Below are positions 28,874-39,926 of a stretch of 64,000 nt of DNA, piece by piece; the first letter of the stretch is position 1, and each line of letters starts with the position of its first letter. Position numbers and translations under genes: made by a program. Location of the stretch: contig JAWSUF010000001.1 in the NCBI GenBank assembly GCA_033549365.1, forward strand, positions 558,001 to 622,000, in the 5' to 3' direction. Under the pieces are notes generated by a model. The model ran no database searches and had not been told where the DNA came from. It was given only the letters and a program-made list of their open reading frames with translations. The DNA is from Acidobacteriota bacterium. Lineage in GTDB: Bacteria; Acidobacteriota; Aminicenantia; Aminicenantales; Saccharicenantaceae.

Positions 28874-30997
28874 TCAGTATTTCGGTTTCAGCCCCATGAC
28901 GTGGAACATGAAGGCCCACCTGTCCGTCGTCTCGTCGATGGCCTTGGTCACGTTGCTTGCGCCGTGGCCGGAGCGCGTCTCGATCCGGATGAGGACGGGA
29001 TTCGGGCAGGCCTGCTTGTCCTGAAGCTCGGCAATGAACTTGAAGGAGTGGGCCGGAACGACCCGGTCGTCGTGGTCGGCCGTCGTGACCAGGGTCGCCG
29101 GATAACAGACGCCCTCCCGGATGTTGTGGAGCGGTGAGTAAGCATAAAGGTATTTGAAAGCGTCGGGGTCGTCGCTCGAACCGTACTCCACGACCCAGCC
29201 CCAGCCGACGGTGAACTTGTGATAACGGAGCATGTCCATGACGCCGACGGCCGGGAAGCAGACGCCGAACAGCTCGGGACGCTGGGCCATGGCCGCTCCG
29301 ACGAGGAGTCCGCCGTTCGAGCCTCCGGCGATGGCCAGGCGTTCGGGCGACGTGTATTTCTCCCGGATCAGGTATTCGGCGGCGGCGATGAAGTCGTCGA
29401 AGACGTTCTGCTTGTTCTCCAGCATCCCCGCCTTGTGCCAGGCCTCTCCGTACTCCCCGCCTCCGCGGAGGTTGGGCTGGGCGAAGACGCCGCCGTTTTC
29501 GAGAAGGGCGATGATCGAGGTGTTGAACGACGGCAGGACGCTGATGTTGAATCCTCCGTAAGCCGTCAAATAGGTCGGGGCTTTGCCGTCGAGGGCCAGG
29601 CCTTTTTTGTGGACGATGAACATCGGAACCGCCGTCCCGTCCCTGCTCGTGACGAAAACCTGTTTTGTTTCGTAGTCCTCCGGCCGGAATTGGACTTCGG
29701 CCTCGCGGAAGATTTCCGAGGCGCCGGAGACCGGATCGTACTTGAAGATCACGGGCGGATAAGTATAGGACGTGAAGGTATAGAAGAGGATGGTGTCGTC
29801 TTTCCATCCGCCGAAACCTCCGGCCGTGCCCAGAGCCGGAAGTTCGATCTCGCGGACTCGTGTGCCGTCGAGTTCGTACTGGGTGATCCTGGACGAAGCG
29901 TCCTTCAACCGGCCGCAGAAGATCTGACCGGCCGCGGTGCGCGCCCAGCTCAAAACCTCGGGGCCCTCCGGAATGACGGTCGTCCAGTTCTCCGCGGTGG
30001 GAGCCTTGGGATCGATGAGAACGACGCGATAGTTCGGGGCGCCGATGTTCGTCTGGATCAGAAACTTGCCGCCGCGGCTGTCGACGACGTAACTGTCGTT
30101 TTCGAAGCCCCGGATCAGGGGTTTGAAGGATCGGTCGCGGGAGGCGAGATCCCGGTAACGGAGTTCGTTGCCGCTCGTGCCCTCGGAAATATTCAGGATG
30201 AGAAACCGCTCGTCTTCGGTGATGCCGGCGCTGACATAACGCAGCGGATGGTCCCTGTCCTCATAGACGAGGACATCCTTCTCCTGCGGGTCACCCAGCT
30301 TGTGGAAGAAAACTTTCTGGTATTCGTTGCGGGCCGTCATCTCCTGGCCCGGTTCGGGGGCGTCGTATCCGCTGTAGAAAAATCCGTCGCCGTGCCAGGC
30401 CGCCCCGGAAAACTTGACCCAGCGGATGCGGTCGGGAAGTTCGGTTTTTGTAGCGATCTCCATGACCCGGATCTCGGACCAGTCGGACCCGGCCTCGCCG
30501 CGGGAGATCGCGACATATTTCTTGTCGGTCGAAAACCCGGTGATGCCGATCCGGATCGTGCCGTCCGGCGAAAGTTCGTTGGGATCGATGAAGACTTCGG
30601 GCTCGCCGTCGAGTCCCTTCTGGATGTAAATGACGGACTGGTTTTGCAGGCCGTCGTTTTTGTAAAAGAAATAATAATCGCCGGCCCGGAACGGGGAGCC
30701 GTAGCGGGGATAGTTCCAGATTTCGAGAAGCCGGGACCGGATGTGTTCCCGGAAGGGGATTTGATCCAGATAGCCGAAGGTCACGGCATTCTGGGCCTCG
30801 ACCCAGGCTTCGGTTTCGGCCGACCGGTCGTCTTCGAGCCAGCGGTAGGGATCGGCGACGAGCGTTCCGAAATAATCGTCGACGACGTCGGATTTCCGTG
30901 TCTCCGGGTAGGCCGGAGCTTCGGCGGCCGGCGGCCGGCAGGCCGGAAGCAGTACGGCCAGGATAAAAAGCCCAAGGATGATCAGATCTTTGCGCAT
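28874..30997 (-). CDS. Prolyl oligopeptidase (S9A), predicted lipoprotein
   Basis: A 707-residue protein with a lipoprotein signal ending AVLLPAC (Cys20), a seven-bladed propeller region of about 400 residues and a C-terminal alpha/beta hydrolase domain. The catalytic Ser is in [15 protein letters not shown], the Asp in [13 protein letters not shown] and the His in RSGHGASN. It cuts short proline-containing peptides and would act at the cell surface or in the periplasm. GAGGAG precedes the ATG. It fits the peptide-degrading gene content of the region. Confidence 0.93.
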   Translation of the reverse strand: MRKDLIILGLFILAVLLPACRPPAAEAPAYPETRKSDVVDDYFGTLVADPYRWLEDDRSAETEAWVEAQNAVTFGYLDQIPFREHIRSRLLEIWNYPRYGSPFRAGDYYFFYKNDGLQNQSVIYIQKGLDGEPEVFIDPNELSPDGTIRIGITGFSTDKKYVAISRGEAGSDWSEIRVMEIATKTELPDRIRWVKFSGAAWHGDGFFYSGYDAPEPGQEMTARNEYQKVFFHKLGDPQEKDVLVYEDRDHPLRYVSAGITEDERFLILNISEGTSGNELRYRDLASRDRSFKPLIRGFENDSYVVDSRGGKFLIQTNIGAPNYRVVLIDPKAPTAENWTTVIPEGPEVLSWARTAAGQIFCGRLKDASSRITQYELDGTRVREIELPALGTAGGFGGWKDDTILFYTFTSYTYPPVIFKYDPVSGASEIFREAEVQFRPEDYETKQVFVTSRDGTAVPMFIVHKKGLALDGKAPTYLTAYGGFNISVLPSFNTSIIALLENGGVFAQPNLRGGGEYGEAWHKAGMLENKQNVFDDFIAAAEYLIREKYTSPERLAIAGGSNGGLLVGAAMAQRPELFGVCFPAVGVMDMLRYHKFTVGWGWVVEYGSSDDPDAFKYLYAYSPLHNIREGVCYPATLVTTADHDDRVVPAHSFKFIAELQDKQACPNPVLIRIETRSGHGASNVTKAIDETTDRWAFMFHVMGLKPKY

Positions 30998-31093
30998 GAG
31001 AAACTCCTCAAGGGGAATAGGTCATTTGTATCATACTCCCACAGCCCGATCAACGTGGCTGGGTTTCCCATTCCGGCTCCAACGAACGGAGAT

Positions 31094-32335
31094 TCAGGAG
31101 CGGCAGAATCGCAGGATGGCCGTCGCCAGAACCTTGACGGCCATCTCCAGTTCGGCGATGGGCACGAACTCGTCCGGAGCGTGGGCGGAGCGGATGTCGC
31201 CGGGCCCGAAGATCACGGCGGGTGTCCGACCCTGGTGAACCAGAAGGTGCATGTCCGCACCGAAAGGCATGCCGCGCAACCGGGGCGGGTGACCGGAGAC
31301 CGCCTCGAAGGCCCCGGTCAGGGTCGTCACCAGCCGGTGGTTCACAGGGATTTCGGCGGGCATGTAGACGGCACCCCACCATTCCACGAACGGCGGCCGT
31401 CTCCGAAGCCGGGCCTCGGAAGAGGCGGCCCCGCACACCGCCTCCTCCAGCTCTTTGCGGGCGGCCCCGGCATCCTCGCCGATACCGAGGCCGTAACGGC
31501 CCTCCAGCACCATGGTTTCAGCGACGGTGGAGGCCCAGACTCCGGCCCGGACCTTGCCGATGCAGATGGCGAAGGGGATTTCGGTGTCGGCGAACAGCGG
31601 ATGGAAAAGCCGGGCGTTGCGCCGGCGCTCCAGTTCACGGAGGGCGCCGAAAACGCCCGCGAAACTTTCCAGCGGATCCTCCCCTTCCGTACGAAGCGCT
31701 CCATGGGCGGCCTTCCCGGGAATGGTGATGCGGAAGCTGAGCGCTCCGGCCTGGGCCGGAGCCACCGCAAGGCCGGTCGGTTCCAGAACGACGGCGCCGT
31801 CGGCACGATAGCCGCGTTCCTCCGCAGCCAGGGTGCCGATGCCTCCGTCTTCCTCGCCGACCACGGACTGGAGAACGACCTCGCCGTCGATCTCCACACC
31901 CGCTTGGCGCAGGGCCTTGACGGCGTAAAGGGCGCAGCACAATCCGCCTTTCGTGTCCGCCGCGCCGCGGCCGTAGACGCGGCCGTCCCGCACCGTGCCT
32001 TCAAACGGCGGCACGGTCCAACGGTCCGGTTCGCCGGCCGGCACGACGTCGACATGCCCGTTGAGGATCAGACTCGGGCCCCGCCCGGCGCCCCACTTGC
32101 CGGCCAATCCGAGAGCCCGGTCCCGCCTGATTTCCGCGTGGCAGGACGGGTGGCGCTCGAGGGCCGCCAGATCGATCTCCCAGAGATCCGTATCCATGCC
32201 GGCCGCTTCGAAAAGCCCGGCCATGTGTTCCTGAATGGGAACTTCCCGGTTGCCCAGACTTTCAAAGGCGATCAGATCGCAAAGCGTCCCGACCAGCCCG
32301 TCGAGGTCAACTTCCTGCAGCACTTTCTTTTCCAC
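31094..32335 (-). CDS. M20-family peptidase/deacetylase (ArgE/DapE-like)
   Basis: A 413-residue metallohydrolase. Metal residues are visible in LNGHVDVVPAGE, GRGAADTKGGLC and VVGEEDGGIG, then VLEPTG and the C-terminal His in DIRSAHAPDEF. The start is set at a GTG (32333-32335) because GAGGAGG lies six to seven bases upstream and the family starts near that point; the longer reading from 32404 adds only Arg-rich residues. It has no signal peptide, so the cytoplasm is expected. It removes an acyl or N-terminal group from an amino acid or dipeptide. Its 3' end is copied in a chimeric remnant immediately upstream. Confidence 0.9.
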   Translation of the reverse strand: MEKKVLQEVDLDGLVGTLCDLIAFESLGNREVPIQEHMAGLFEAAGMDTDLWEIDLAALERHPSCHAEIRRDRALGLAGKWGAGRGPSLILNGHVDVVPAGEPDRWTVPPFEGTVRDGRVYGRGAADTKGGLCCALYAVKALRQAGVEIDGEVVLQSVVGEEDGGIGTLAAEERGYRADGAVVLEPTGLAVAPAQAGALSFRITIPGKAAHGALRTEGEDPLESFAGVFGALRELERRRNARLFHPLFADTEIPFAICIGKVRAGVWASTVAETMVLEGRYGLGIGEDAGAARKELEEAVCGAASSEARLRRRPPFVEWWGAVYMPAEIPVNHRLVTTLTGAFEAVSGHPPRLRGMPFGADMHLLVHQGRTPAVIFGPGDIRSAHAPDEFVPIAELEMAVKVLATAILRFCRS

Positions 32336-32410
32336 GCAGCGCCTCCTCGAGAAATGGGATCGCGCGGCCGACGATATCGCCGCTCTGGGAAAAAAGGCGC
32401 GCAAATAAAC

Positions 32411-32550
32411 TCAATCGAAGCGCCGCGGAGGCTCTTCGTCCGGCGGCGCGGGAGCGGCAGAATCGCAGGACGGCCGTCGCCAGTTCGGCGATGGGCACGA
32501 ACTCGTCCGGAGCGTGGGCGGACCGGATCTCGCCGGGCCCGAAGATCACG
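32411..32550 (-). pseudogene. Chimeric remnant: fused copies of two neighbouring 3' gene ends
   Basis: Bases 32411-32457 match 33278-33324 (45 of 47 identical), the 3' end of the upstream 452-residue membrane-anchored protein gene including its stop. Bases 32451-32550 match 31097-31217, the 3' end of the M20 peptidase gene, with one in-frame 21-base deletion flanked by CCAG. The two copies are fused at a shared GGAGC. Neither part has a start or a full domain, so this is not a gene. It lies between the M20 gene and the collagen-like lipoprotein gene. Confidence 0.85.
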
Positions 32551-32582
32551 AATTTTTAAAGACGAAGATATGATCGAAGAAT

Positions 32583-33152
32583 CTACTCCAACCCGAAATG
32601 TCTGGCGACGGCATGATAGTCTCGGATATCGAGCCATTCCGGGATCAGGGCTTTGAAATCAAGAGACTGCGAGGCCGGTGTCTTCTTGTCTTCGATGTTG
32701 TTCGCATCGACCCTGAAGATCCTGATTTCGAAATATGTTTCACCCGGTCCCGAGACTTTTCTGAATTGAAAGAGAGCATAGGTCGGGAGAAGTTGGTGCC
32801 AAGATCGATATTCGGAGTAATTGGTATACCCTGGACCCGGTATAAAGTAGTAAAGAGGATTCGTGGGACTCCCCCAGACCAGATAGATCATCCACAAGCA
32901 TTTCTCAGCCGTTGCTCTGGGAATAGTAATTTGTCTTTGCGTTGTTGAGCTTGCGGCAAAATCATGCCCATCGAAGATGTAGAGTGTGACATTGGCATTG
33001 CCGGTTGCCCCTGTCGGACCGGTGGGACCCGCGGGACCGGCCGGGCCTGCGGGTCCGGCGGGACCGGCCGGCCCCATCGGCCCTTTGCAAGCCCCGAAGA
33101 CAAGCCCGAGAGCCAGCAGAAAACCCACGACCAAAACAAACCGCGTTCTCAT
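32583..33152 (-). CDS. Collagen-like (Gly-Pro-X repeat) lipoprotein
   Basis: A 189-residue protein starting MRTRFVLVVGFLLALGLVFG with a lipobox ending GAC (about Cys22). It is followed by about twelve Gly-X-Y triplets (GPMGPAGPAGPAGPAG, then GPTGPTGATG). The remaining 130 residues form a probable globular domain (NANVTLYIFDGHDFAAS, then WHQLLPTYALFQFRKV, WLDIRDYHAVARHF). AAGGAGG lies just upstream of the ATG. The repeat would form a short stalk after lipid anchoring, placing the C-terminal domain away from the membrane. The globular domain is not recognised. Confidence 0.82.
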   Translation of the reverse strand: MRTRFVLVVGFLLALGLVFGACKGPMGPAGPAGPAGPAGPAGPTGPTGATGNANVTLYIFDGHDFAASSTTQRQITIPRATAEKCLWMIYLVWGSPTNPLYYFIPGPGYTNYSEYRSWHQLLPTYALFQFRKVSGPGETYFEIRIFRVDANNIEDKKTPASQSLDFKALIPEWLDIRDYHAVARHFGLE

Positions 33153-33277
33153 GATTCTCCTCCTTGTAGAGATCGCCGGAATCCTCCTCCTTATCGGCGG
33201 ATAACCCCGGTCGGATTCAAACCGTAAGCTTGAACACCTGCGACTTACGGGCAATATAATGTCGGCTCTTGGAAATG

Positions 33278-34633
33278 TCAATCGAAGCGCCGCGGCGGCT
33301 CTTCGTCCGGCGGCGCGGGAGCAGCCGTCTTTCGGACTTGGGCCGACTTCCGGGCGATCTCGGCCAGAGCGTCGACAAGTTCAGGAAGGGAGGCAACGTC
33401 AAAACCATGGTGGATCGTGGCGACGATGCCCCGTTCGGAGACTTCCCGGACCTGGCATAATCCCTTCGATTGATCGAGGATCCCGGCGATCCGGGCCAGC
33501 GCGGACGAGGCCGGGAATCCGGTCAGGTTCTCACGCATCGCCTGGGCGGCGGCCCGCATCAGGCGCGGGCTGACATAACTGAAACCATTCCCCTTGCGGG
33601 GCAGGCGGGCGGCGATCTCCTTAAAGTCCTTGTCGGCGGACAGGCGCGGCCCCATTCCGGAAAGAACCGCGTCCAGGAGTGAGGGCCGCGATGCGGCCAC
33701 CAGCCAGCCGCCCTTCTGGGCGATCGCGGGCTCGACAGGAAAGGGCGCCAAAATCGGCGGGAAGACGATCTTCCGCACGTCCTGGTCGGCGCCGGCCGGC
33801 GGTTTCCCGGATTCGGGCGCCTTGGCCTTGATCGTGTCGAAGATGTAGTCGTCCTTGACATGAATGAACAGGGCAAAGGCGGGTTCGGGGATCAAAACGG
33901 GCTTGTCTTTCGCCGGAATAGCCACTCTCTTTTCCGTATCCAGCGTGATTAGGTAGCCAAAGCGGCCGCCGTATGAGGCCATGAGCCGGTCGAAATCGAT
34001 GCCCGCCATTTGAAGCGCGCCTTTCATCAAGGCCATGGCTTGATCCGGGCTCGGGCCCGCCTGGTTTTTCCCTTCCGCATCGCCGATGCGGGAACCGAAT
34101 CGGCTTGCCCATTCGATCAGCCCGGCGATGTCGGCATCCTGGGAGACGGCCAGGGCCGTATCGGCCGGCAGCAGGTTCAGTTCATCAAGAGACCGCGCGG
34201 CCGCGCCTGCGGCATTCCAGATCAGGCCTTGATCTTTTCCTGGACGGTGGTGGAGGACGAGGCGTACGCGACGGAGACCCGGCTTGAAGGAGAAGGAACT
34301 GATACCGACACCGCTGATCTCGTCCAGTCCGTAGCTTTCGAACATGATTCGGGCCATGTCAAGGCCCGGACGGGCCTTGACCTTATGCTCTTCGGGCATA
34401 AGCTCGAGGGCCTTGTCGAACCCGTCCAGGGCATCCACGACAGCCCGCATGACTTGTTCGGCGTGCAGGTAGACGAAGACTTCGCCGCCCTTGTCCAACT
34501 TGGATGTCGTTTCGTAGAACGTGTTGTCCACATGAGAGGGCTGCCAGAGCGGGAGGACGTATCGGATAAAGGCCCAACCCGCGGCGGCACCCAGCAGAAC
34601 TCCGATCAAGATGAAAATCAGGGCTTTTTTCAT
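33278..34633 (-). CDS. Membrane-anchored exported protein of unknown function
   Basis: A 451-residue protein with an N-terminal membrane helix (KKALIFILIGVLLGAAAGWAF) and a long extracytoplasmic part. It resembles the DUF3352-like exported proteins in its pattern: NTFYETTSKLDKGGEVFVYL, repeated strand-helix units, IDFDRLMASYGGRFGYLI, and a long beta-rich middle. No enzyme motif is seen. The C-terminus is low-complexity (KTAAPAPPDEEPPRRFD). GGAGG lies about eight bases before the ATG at 34633, and a promoter (TTGCCA, TATAAT) follows upstream; the earlier in-frame start at 34819 is rejected. It is divergent from the Ser/Thr kinase. The DUF match is tentative. Confidence 0.7.
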   Translation of the reverse strand: MKKALIFILIGVLLGAAAGWAFIRYVLPLWQPSHVDNTFYETTSKLDKGGEVFVYLHAEQVMRAVVDALDGFDKALELMPEEHKVKARPGLDMARIMFESYGLDEISGVGISSFSFKPGLRRVRLVLHHRPGKDQGLIWNAAGAAARSLDELNLLPADTALAVSQDADIAGLIEWASRFGSRIGDAEGKNQAGPSPDQAMALMKGALQMAGIDFDRLMASYGGRFGYLITLDTEKRVAIPAKDKPVLIPEPAFALFIHVKDDYIFDTIKAKAPESGKPPAGADQDVRKIVFPPILAPFPVEPAIAQKGGWLVAASRPSLLDAVLSGMGPRLSADKDFKEIAARLPRKGNGFSYVSPRLMRAAAQAMRENLTGFPASSALARIAGILDQSKGLCQVREVSERGIVATIHHGFDVASLPELVDALAEIARKSAQVRKTAAPAPPDEEPPRRFD

Positions 34634-34652
34634 TTGCCACCTCCCTGCAGAG

Positions 34653-34680
34653 ATTATACTCCGTTGCCGGGCTTTGGCAA
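34653..34680 (-). promoter_or_regulatory. Promoter of the membrane-anchored exported protein
   Basis: On the reverse strand TTGCCA (34675-34680), 16 bases, TATAAT (34653-34658). The -10 is perfect and the -35 matches five of six. Confidence 0.65.
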
Positions 34681-34744
34681 ACCACGGATTTCCGCTCTTG
34701 GCTTTTTGAGCCGGAAAGCGAGTCTCAAAGCCAAACAACTCAGG

Positions 34745-34773
34745 TTGACATCCCGCCGGACGCGACATATAGT
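34745..34773 (+). promoter_or_regulatory. Promoter of the Ser/Thr kinase gene
   Basis: TTGACA (34745-34750), 17 bases, TATAGT (34768-34773). The -35 is perfect and the -10 matches five of six. It diverges from the promoter at 34653-34680, so the two genes share one control region. Confidence 0.7.
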
Positions 34774-34817
34774 GATTCTCTGTTGCCGGAAGACAGAGAA
34801 ATATTGAGAGATTGGTC

Positions 34818-37175
<2,358 letters not shown>

Positions 37176-37215
37176 ACCTCAGCCAAGCAACTCTCATTTT
37201 TGCAGGGAGGACCGA

Positions 37216-38760
37216 ATGTCAAAATCACGAAAAGCCGTTCCGGCGATCATCGCCGCACTCGTTCTGATAACCCTGTCCTCGACCGCCCAGAGTCCGGTCC
37301 GCTGGGACGCCGTCGCCAAGATCCGCGAGGAGGGGCTTCAGCGCTCCCAGGTCATGGACATCGCCGGCTATATCACCGATGTTCTCGGCGCCCGCCTCAC
37401 GAACTCCGAGGCCATGAAACGGGCTCAGGACTGGGCCGCGGAAAAAATGTCGAGTCTCGGCCTCGCGAACGTTGTTGCCGAGCCCTTCATGGACTACGGC
37501 GTCACCTGGGACAACGAGTATTTTTCTCTCCACATGATCGAACCCGACTATACACCCATGACCGGCTTTCCGCTGACGCATACCCCGGGCACTCCGGGAC
37601 GTCTCGTTTGCCCGGTGGTCGTCGCCGATGTCCGGACACAGGCCGATCTCGAACCTCTGAAAGGCAAACTCCGGGGTGCAGCGGTCCTGGCCTCTCCGCC
37701 GCTTCCGATCAGTCAGGCGGCACTCGCCCAGGGTGTCCGGCGCCTGACGGACGAAGATCTCCGAAAACTCGAAGAGAACGTCGTGCCTCCGCCCGCACGG
37801 CCGGCCCCGCCGCCGCCCAATCCCGACGTCCTCAAGCCGGAAGACAAAATCGCCTTCTTCAAGTCCGAGGGCGCCGCCGCCGTTTTCCAGTGCGACGGAG
37901 GCCGGCCGGGTGTCGTCATCGGCTTCGCCCGGCCCGGCACCAAGGACGACATGTGGTCGCGCGAAAAGAGTCTCGATTCCCTGCCCATCGTCGCCGTGAC
38001 GCCGGAACACTACAATCGGATGGTCCGGATTTTGAAGCGCGGCATACCCGTCAACATCGAGATCGAAATCCGCAACCGGCACGGAGAAGAGGTCATGCCG
38101 GCCGCAAACCTCATCGGGGAAATTCCGGGGACCGATCTCAAGGACGAGATCGTGATGATCGGCGCCCATTTCGACAGCTGGCACGCCAGCCCCAACGCCA
38201 GCGACAACGCTTCGGGCTGCGCCGTGGTTCTCGAAGCCGCCCGCATCCTGAAAGCCGTCGGCGCCGTGCCGCGCCGGACGATCCGCGTCGCCCTTTGGAG
38301 CGGCGAAGAACAGGGGATTTTCGGGTCGAAGGCCTATGTGTTACGGCATTTCGGAAATCCCAAGGATCCGGACAACCCGCCGACTTCGAATTACAAAAAG
38401 CTCTCAGCCTATTTCAACCAGGATTACGGCGCCGGGCAATACCGGGGGATCTACCTGCAGGGAAACGAACATGTCCGGCGGATCTTTACGGCCTGGATGG
38501 AACCGTTCCACGACTTCGGCATGACGGCCGTTTCCATTCAGAGCGTGGGCAGCACCGACCATGCGCCGTTCGACGACGCCGGTCTTCCCGGTTTTCAGTT
38601 CATCCAGGACCGCATCGCCGGAACGGCCGGACACACGAACCTCGATTTCTTCGACACCCTGTCCGCCGAGGACCTGATGAAGAACGCCGTCATCATGGCC
38701 GCCTTCGCCTATCATGCGGCCATGGCGGACGAGAAGCTTCCGCGCAAGACGGTGAAATAA
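37216..38760 (+). CDS. M28-family metallopeptidase, exported
   Basis: A 514-residue protein with a signal peptide ending STAQ near residue 25. The two zinc ions are bound through HFDSWHASPNASDNASG (His and Asp), WSGEEQGIFGS (Glu pair), NQDYGAG and TDHAPFDDAG. A PA-type insert lies between residues 120 and 270. It removes N-terminal amino acids from peptides in the periplasm or medium. GGGAGG precedes the ATG. It follows the kinase by 40 bases and could be co-transcribed with it. Confidence 0.92.
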   Translation: MSKSRKAVPAIIAALVLITLSSTAQSPVRWDAVAKIREEGLQRSQVMDIAGYITDVLGARLTNSEAMKRAQDWAAEKMSSLGLANVVAEPFMDYGVTWDNEYFSLHMIEPDYTPMTGFPLTHTPGTPGRLVCPVVVADVRTQADLEPLKGKLRGAAVLASPPLPISQAALAQGVRRLTDEDLRKLEENVVPPPARPAPPPPNPDVLKPEDKIAFFKSEGAAAVFQCDGGRPGVVIGFARPGTKDDMWSREKSLDSLPIVAVTPEHYNRMVRILKRGIPVNIEIEIRNRHGEEVMPAANLIGEIPGTDLKDEIVMIGAHFDSWHASPNASDNASGCAVVLEAARILKAVGAVPRRTIRVALWSGEEQGIFGSKAYVLRHFGNPKDPDNPPTSNYKKLSAYFNQDYGAGQYRGIYLQGNEHVRRIFTAWMEPFHDFGMTAVSIQSVGSTDHAPFDDAGLPGFQFIQDRIAGTAGHTNLDFFDTLSAEDLMKNAVIMAAFAYHAAMADEKLPRKTVK

Positions 38761-38781
38761 ATCCGCCCGGGCGCCCGGCGA

Positions 38782-39825
38782 CTATAACCGGAAGTTGCGG
38801 CGGGATTTCATTCCGGCCATGGGACCGGCGGCTTCGGCTTCGTCGAGACTGAAGAAGGCCGTGTGGACGACCGCCTCATCCGCGGTCAGAGCCGACCCGA
38901 CCATCCCCTTTCCGGCATAGCGATAATAGGCCCCGAAGCCGACCGATTTTTCCGGCTGTTCATCGCAGGCGCCGGACGCGGCCAGAAAGGCGCGGGCGTC
39001 ATCGGCCGACGGGACCTTGGGGGCCTTGCCCTCATCAGCGCTTCCGCCGGCTTTCGCCGCTTTTCCCCGACCCCGCCGCTTCTTCTTGATCTCGGCGGTC
39101 ATCATGGCCTCCATGGCATAGCTTTTGATGAGCTTGGCGAAGAGCCGCTTGAAGGCGACGGGGCTCGAGAGGAAATCGAATCCGACGGGACGGCCTTCGA
39201 GAAAAACCAGCATCCCCTGCTGGTTGTCCCCGGCCGTGAACGGCTTCATGTAGGCGTCAAGATCCGCCCCCTTGGCGTCGTAGACGTCCTTCATGGCGCC
39301 GGTCGAGGTCGGGACATCGGATTCATCGACTATACTTCGGACACAGTCCCAAATCATGTTTTGGTCCGACCGGAATTCCTTATGGACCGAAAGGTTGTCG
39401 TGCACGGCTTTCATGTTGACGCTTCGAAGCTTCCGGTCCATCTGATGGCCCGATTCATCAAACTGCCTCGACACATAGCTCCAGCGGCCCTGCTCGGTGC
39501 AGCTCACCGGAATCCTGAGGTTGGACTTCGCGGCGACCAGGATCGTCGCATTGATGATCCGGTTCTGCTTGGCGCCCGCAAGCTCCTCGCCGTCAAGGAG
39601 CAGAACCGCAACATCGCCCCGGTTTTCGACCTGAAGATCCGGCACCGAGCCGCCCTCGCTGATCTCGGTCACCGAGAAAACACCCGCCTCGATCGCCTCT
39701 CCGAGCGTCAGATACCGCGGCCCGCCGTTCCCGGCCCGGCGCAGAGGATAGACGGCCATGTTTTCGAAGACCTGGACCTCTCCGATCTCCATCTCCCCAA
39801 CGAATTTTTCGATAGTTCTCCCCAT
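38782..39825 (-). CDS. ARPP-1 family protein
   Basis: A 347-residue protein matching the ARPP-1 domain: EIGEVQVFENMAVYPLRR at the start, then LLLDGEELAGAKQNRIINATI and RIPVSCTEQGRWSYVSRQF. The middle includes a basic, low-complexity insert (KKKRRGRGKAAKAGG, about residues 245-275). The family is associated with ADP-ribosyl and phosphatase-related genes in comparative studies; its biochemical role is not known to me. GGAG precedes the ATG. It lies in the same direction and 101 bases downstream of the XRE/ImmA gene. Confidence 0.8.
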   Translation of the reverse strand: MGRTIEKFVGEMEIGEVQVFENMAVYPLRRAGNGGPRYLTLGEAIEAGVFSVTEISEGGSVPDLQVENRGDVAVLLLDGEELAGAKQNRIINATILVAAKSNLRIPVSCTEQGRWSYVSRQFDESGHQMDRKLRSVNMKAVHDNLSVHKEFRSDQNMIWDCVRSIVDESDVPTSTGAMKDVYDAKGADLDAYMKPFTAGDNQQGMLVFLEGRPVGFDFLSSPVAFKRLFAKLIKSYAMEAMMTAEIKKKRRGRGKAAKAGGSADEGKAPKVPSADDARAFLAASGACDEQPEKSVGFGAYYRYAGKGMVGSALTADEAVVHTAFFSLDEAEAAGPMAGMKSRRNFRL

Positions 39826-39926
39826 TGTTTTTCTCCTTTTTTGATTTTTTATGATATCGCCGGCTCGTTTTCCGGCCTCCCCCCGGAGGCCGGCGAGCTA
39901 GCCCGATCGATTCGACACGCCGTTTT

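Noticed and set aside
32307-32549. Short reverse frame resembling the M20 C-terminus
   Set aside because: It is the copied gene end inside the chimeric remnant, without the catalytic parts, so it is not called as a gene.
29219-32656. Forward open frame of 1145 codons
   Set aside because: It lies antisense to the prolyl oligopeptidase and M20 genes, whose motifs are intact; its residues have no domain and reflect GC-rich complementary codons.
33020-33090. Tandem repeat of GGN-CCN codons
   Set aside because: It is the coding sequence for the Gly-Pro-X triplets of the collagen-like lipoprotein, not an independent DNA repeat.
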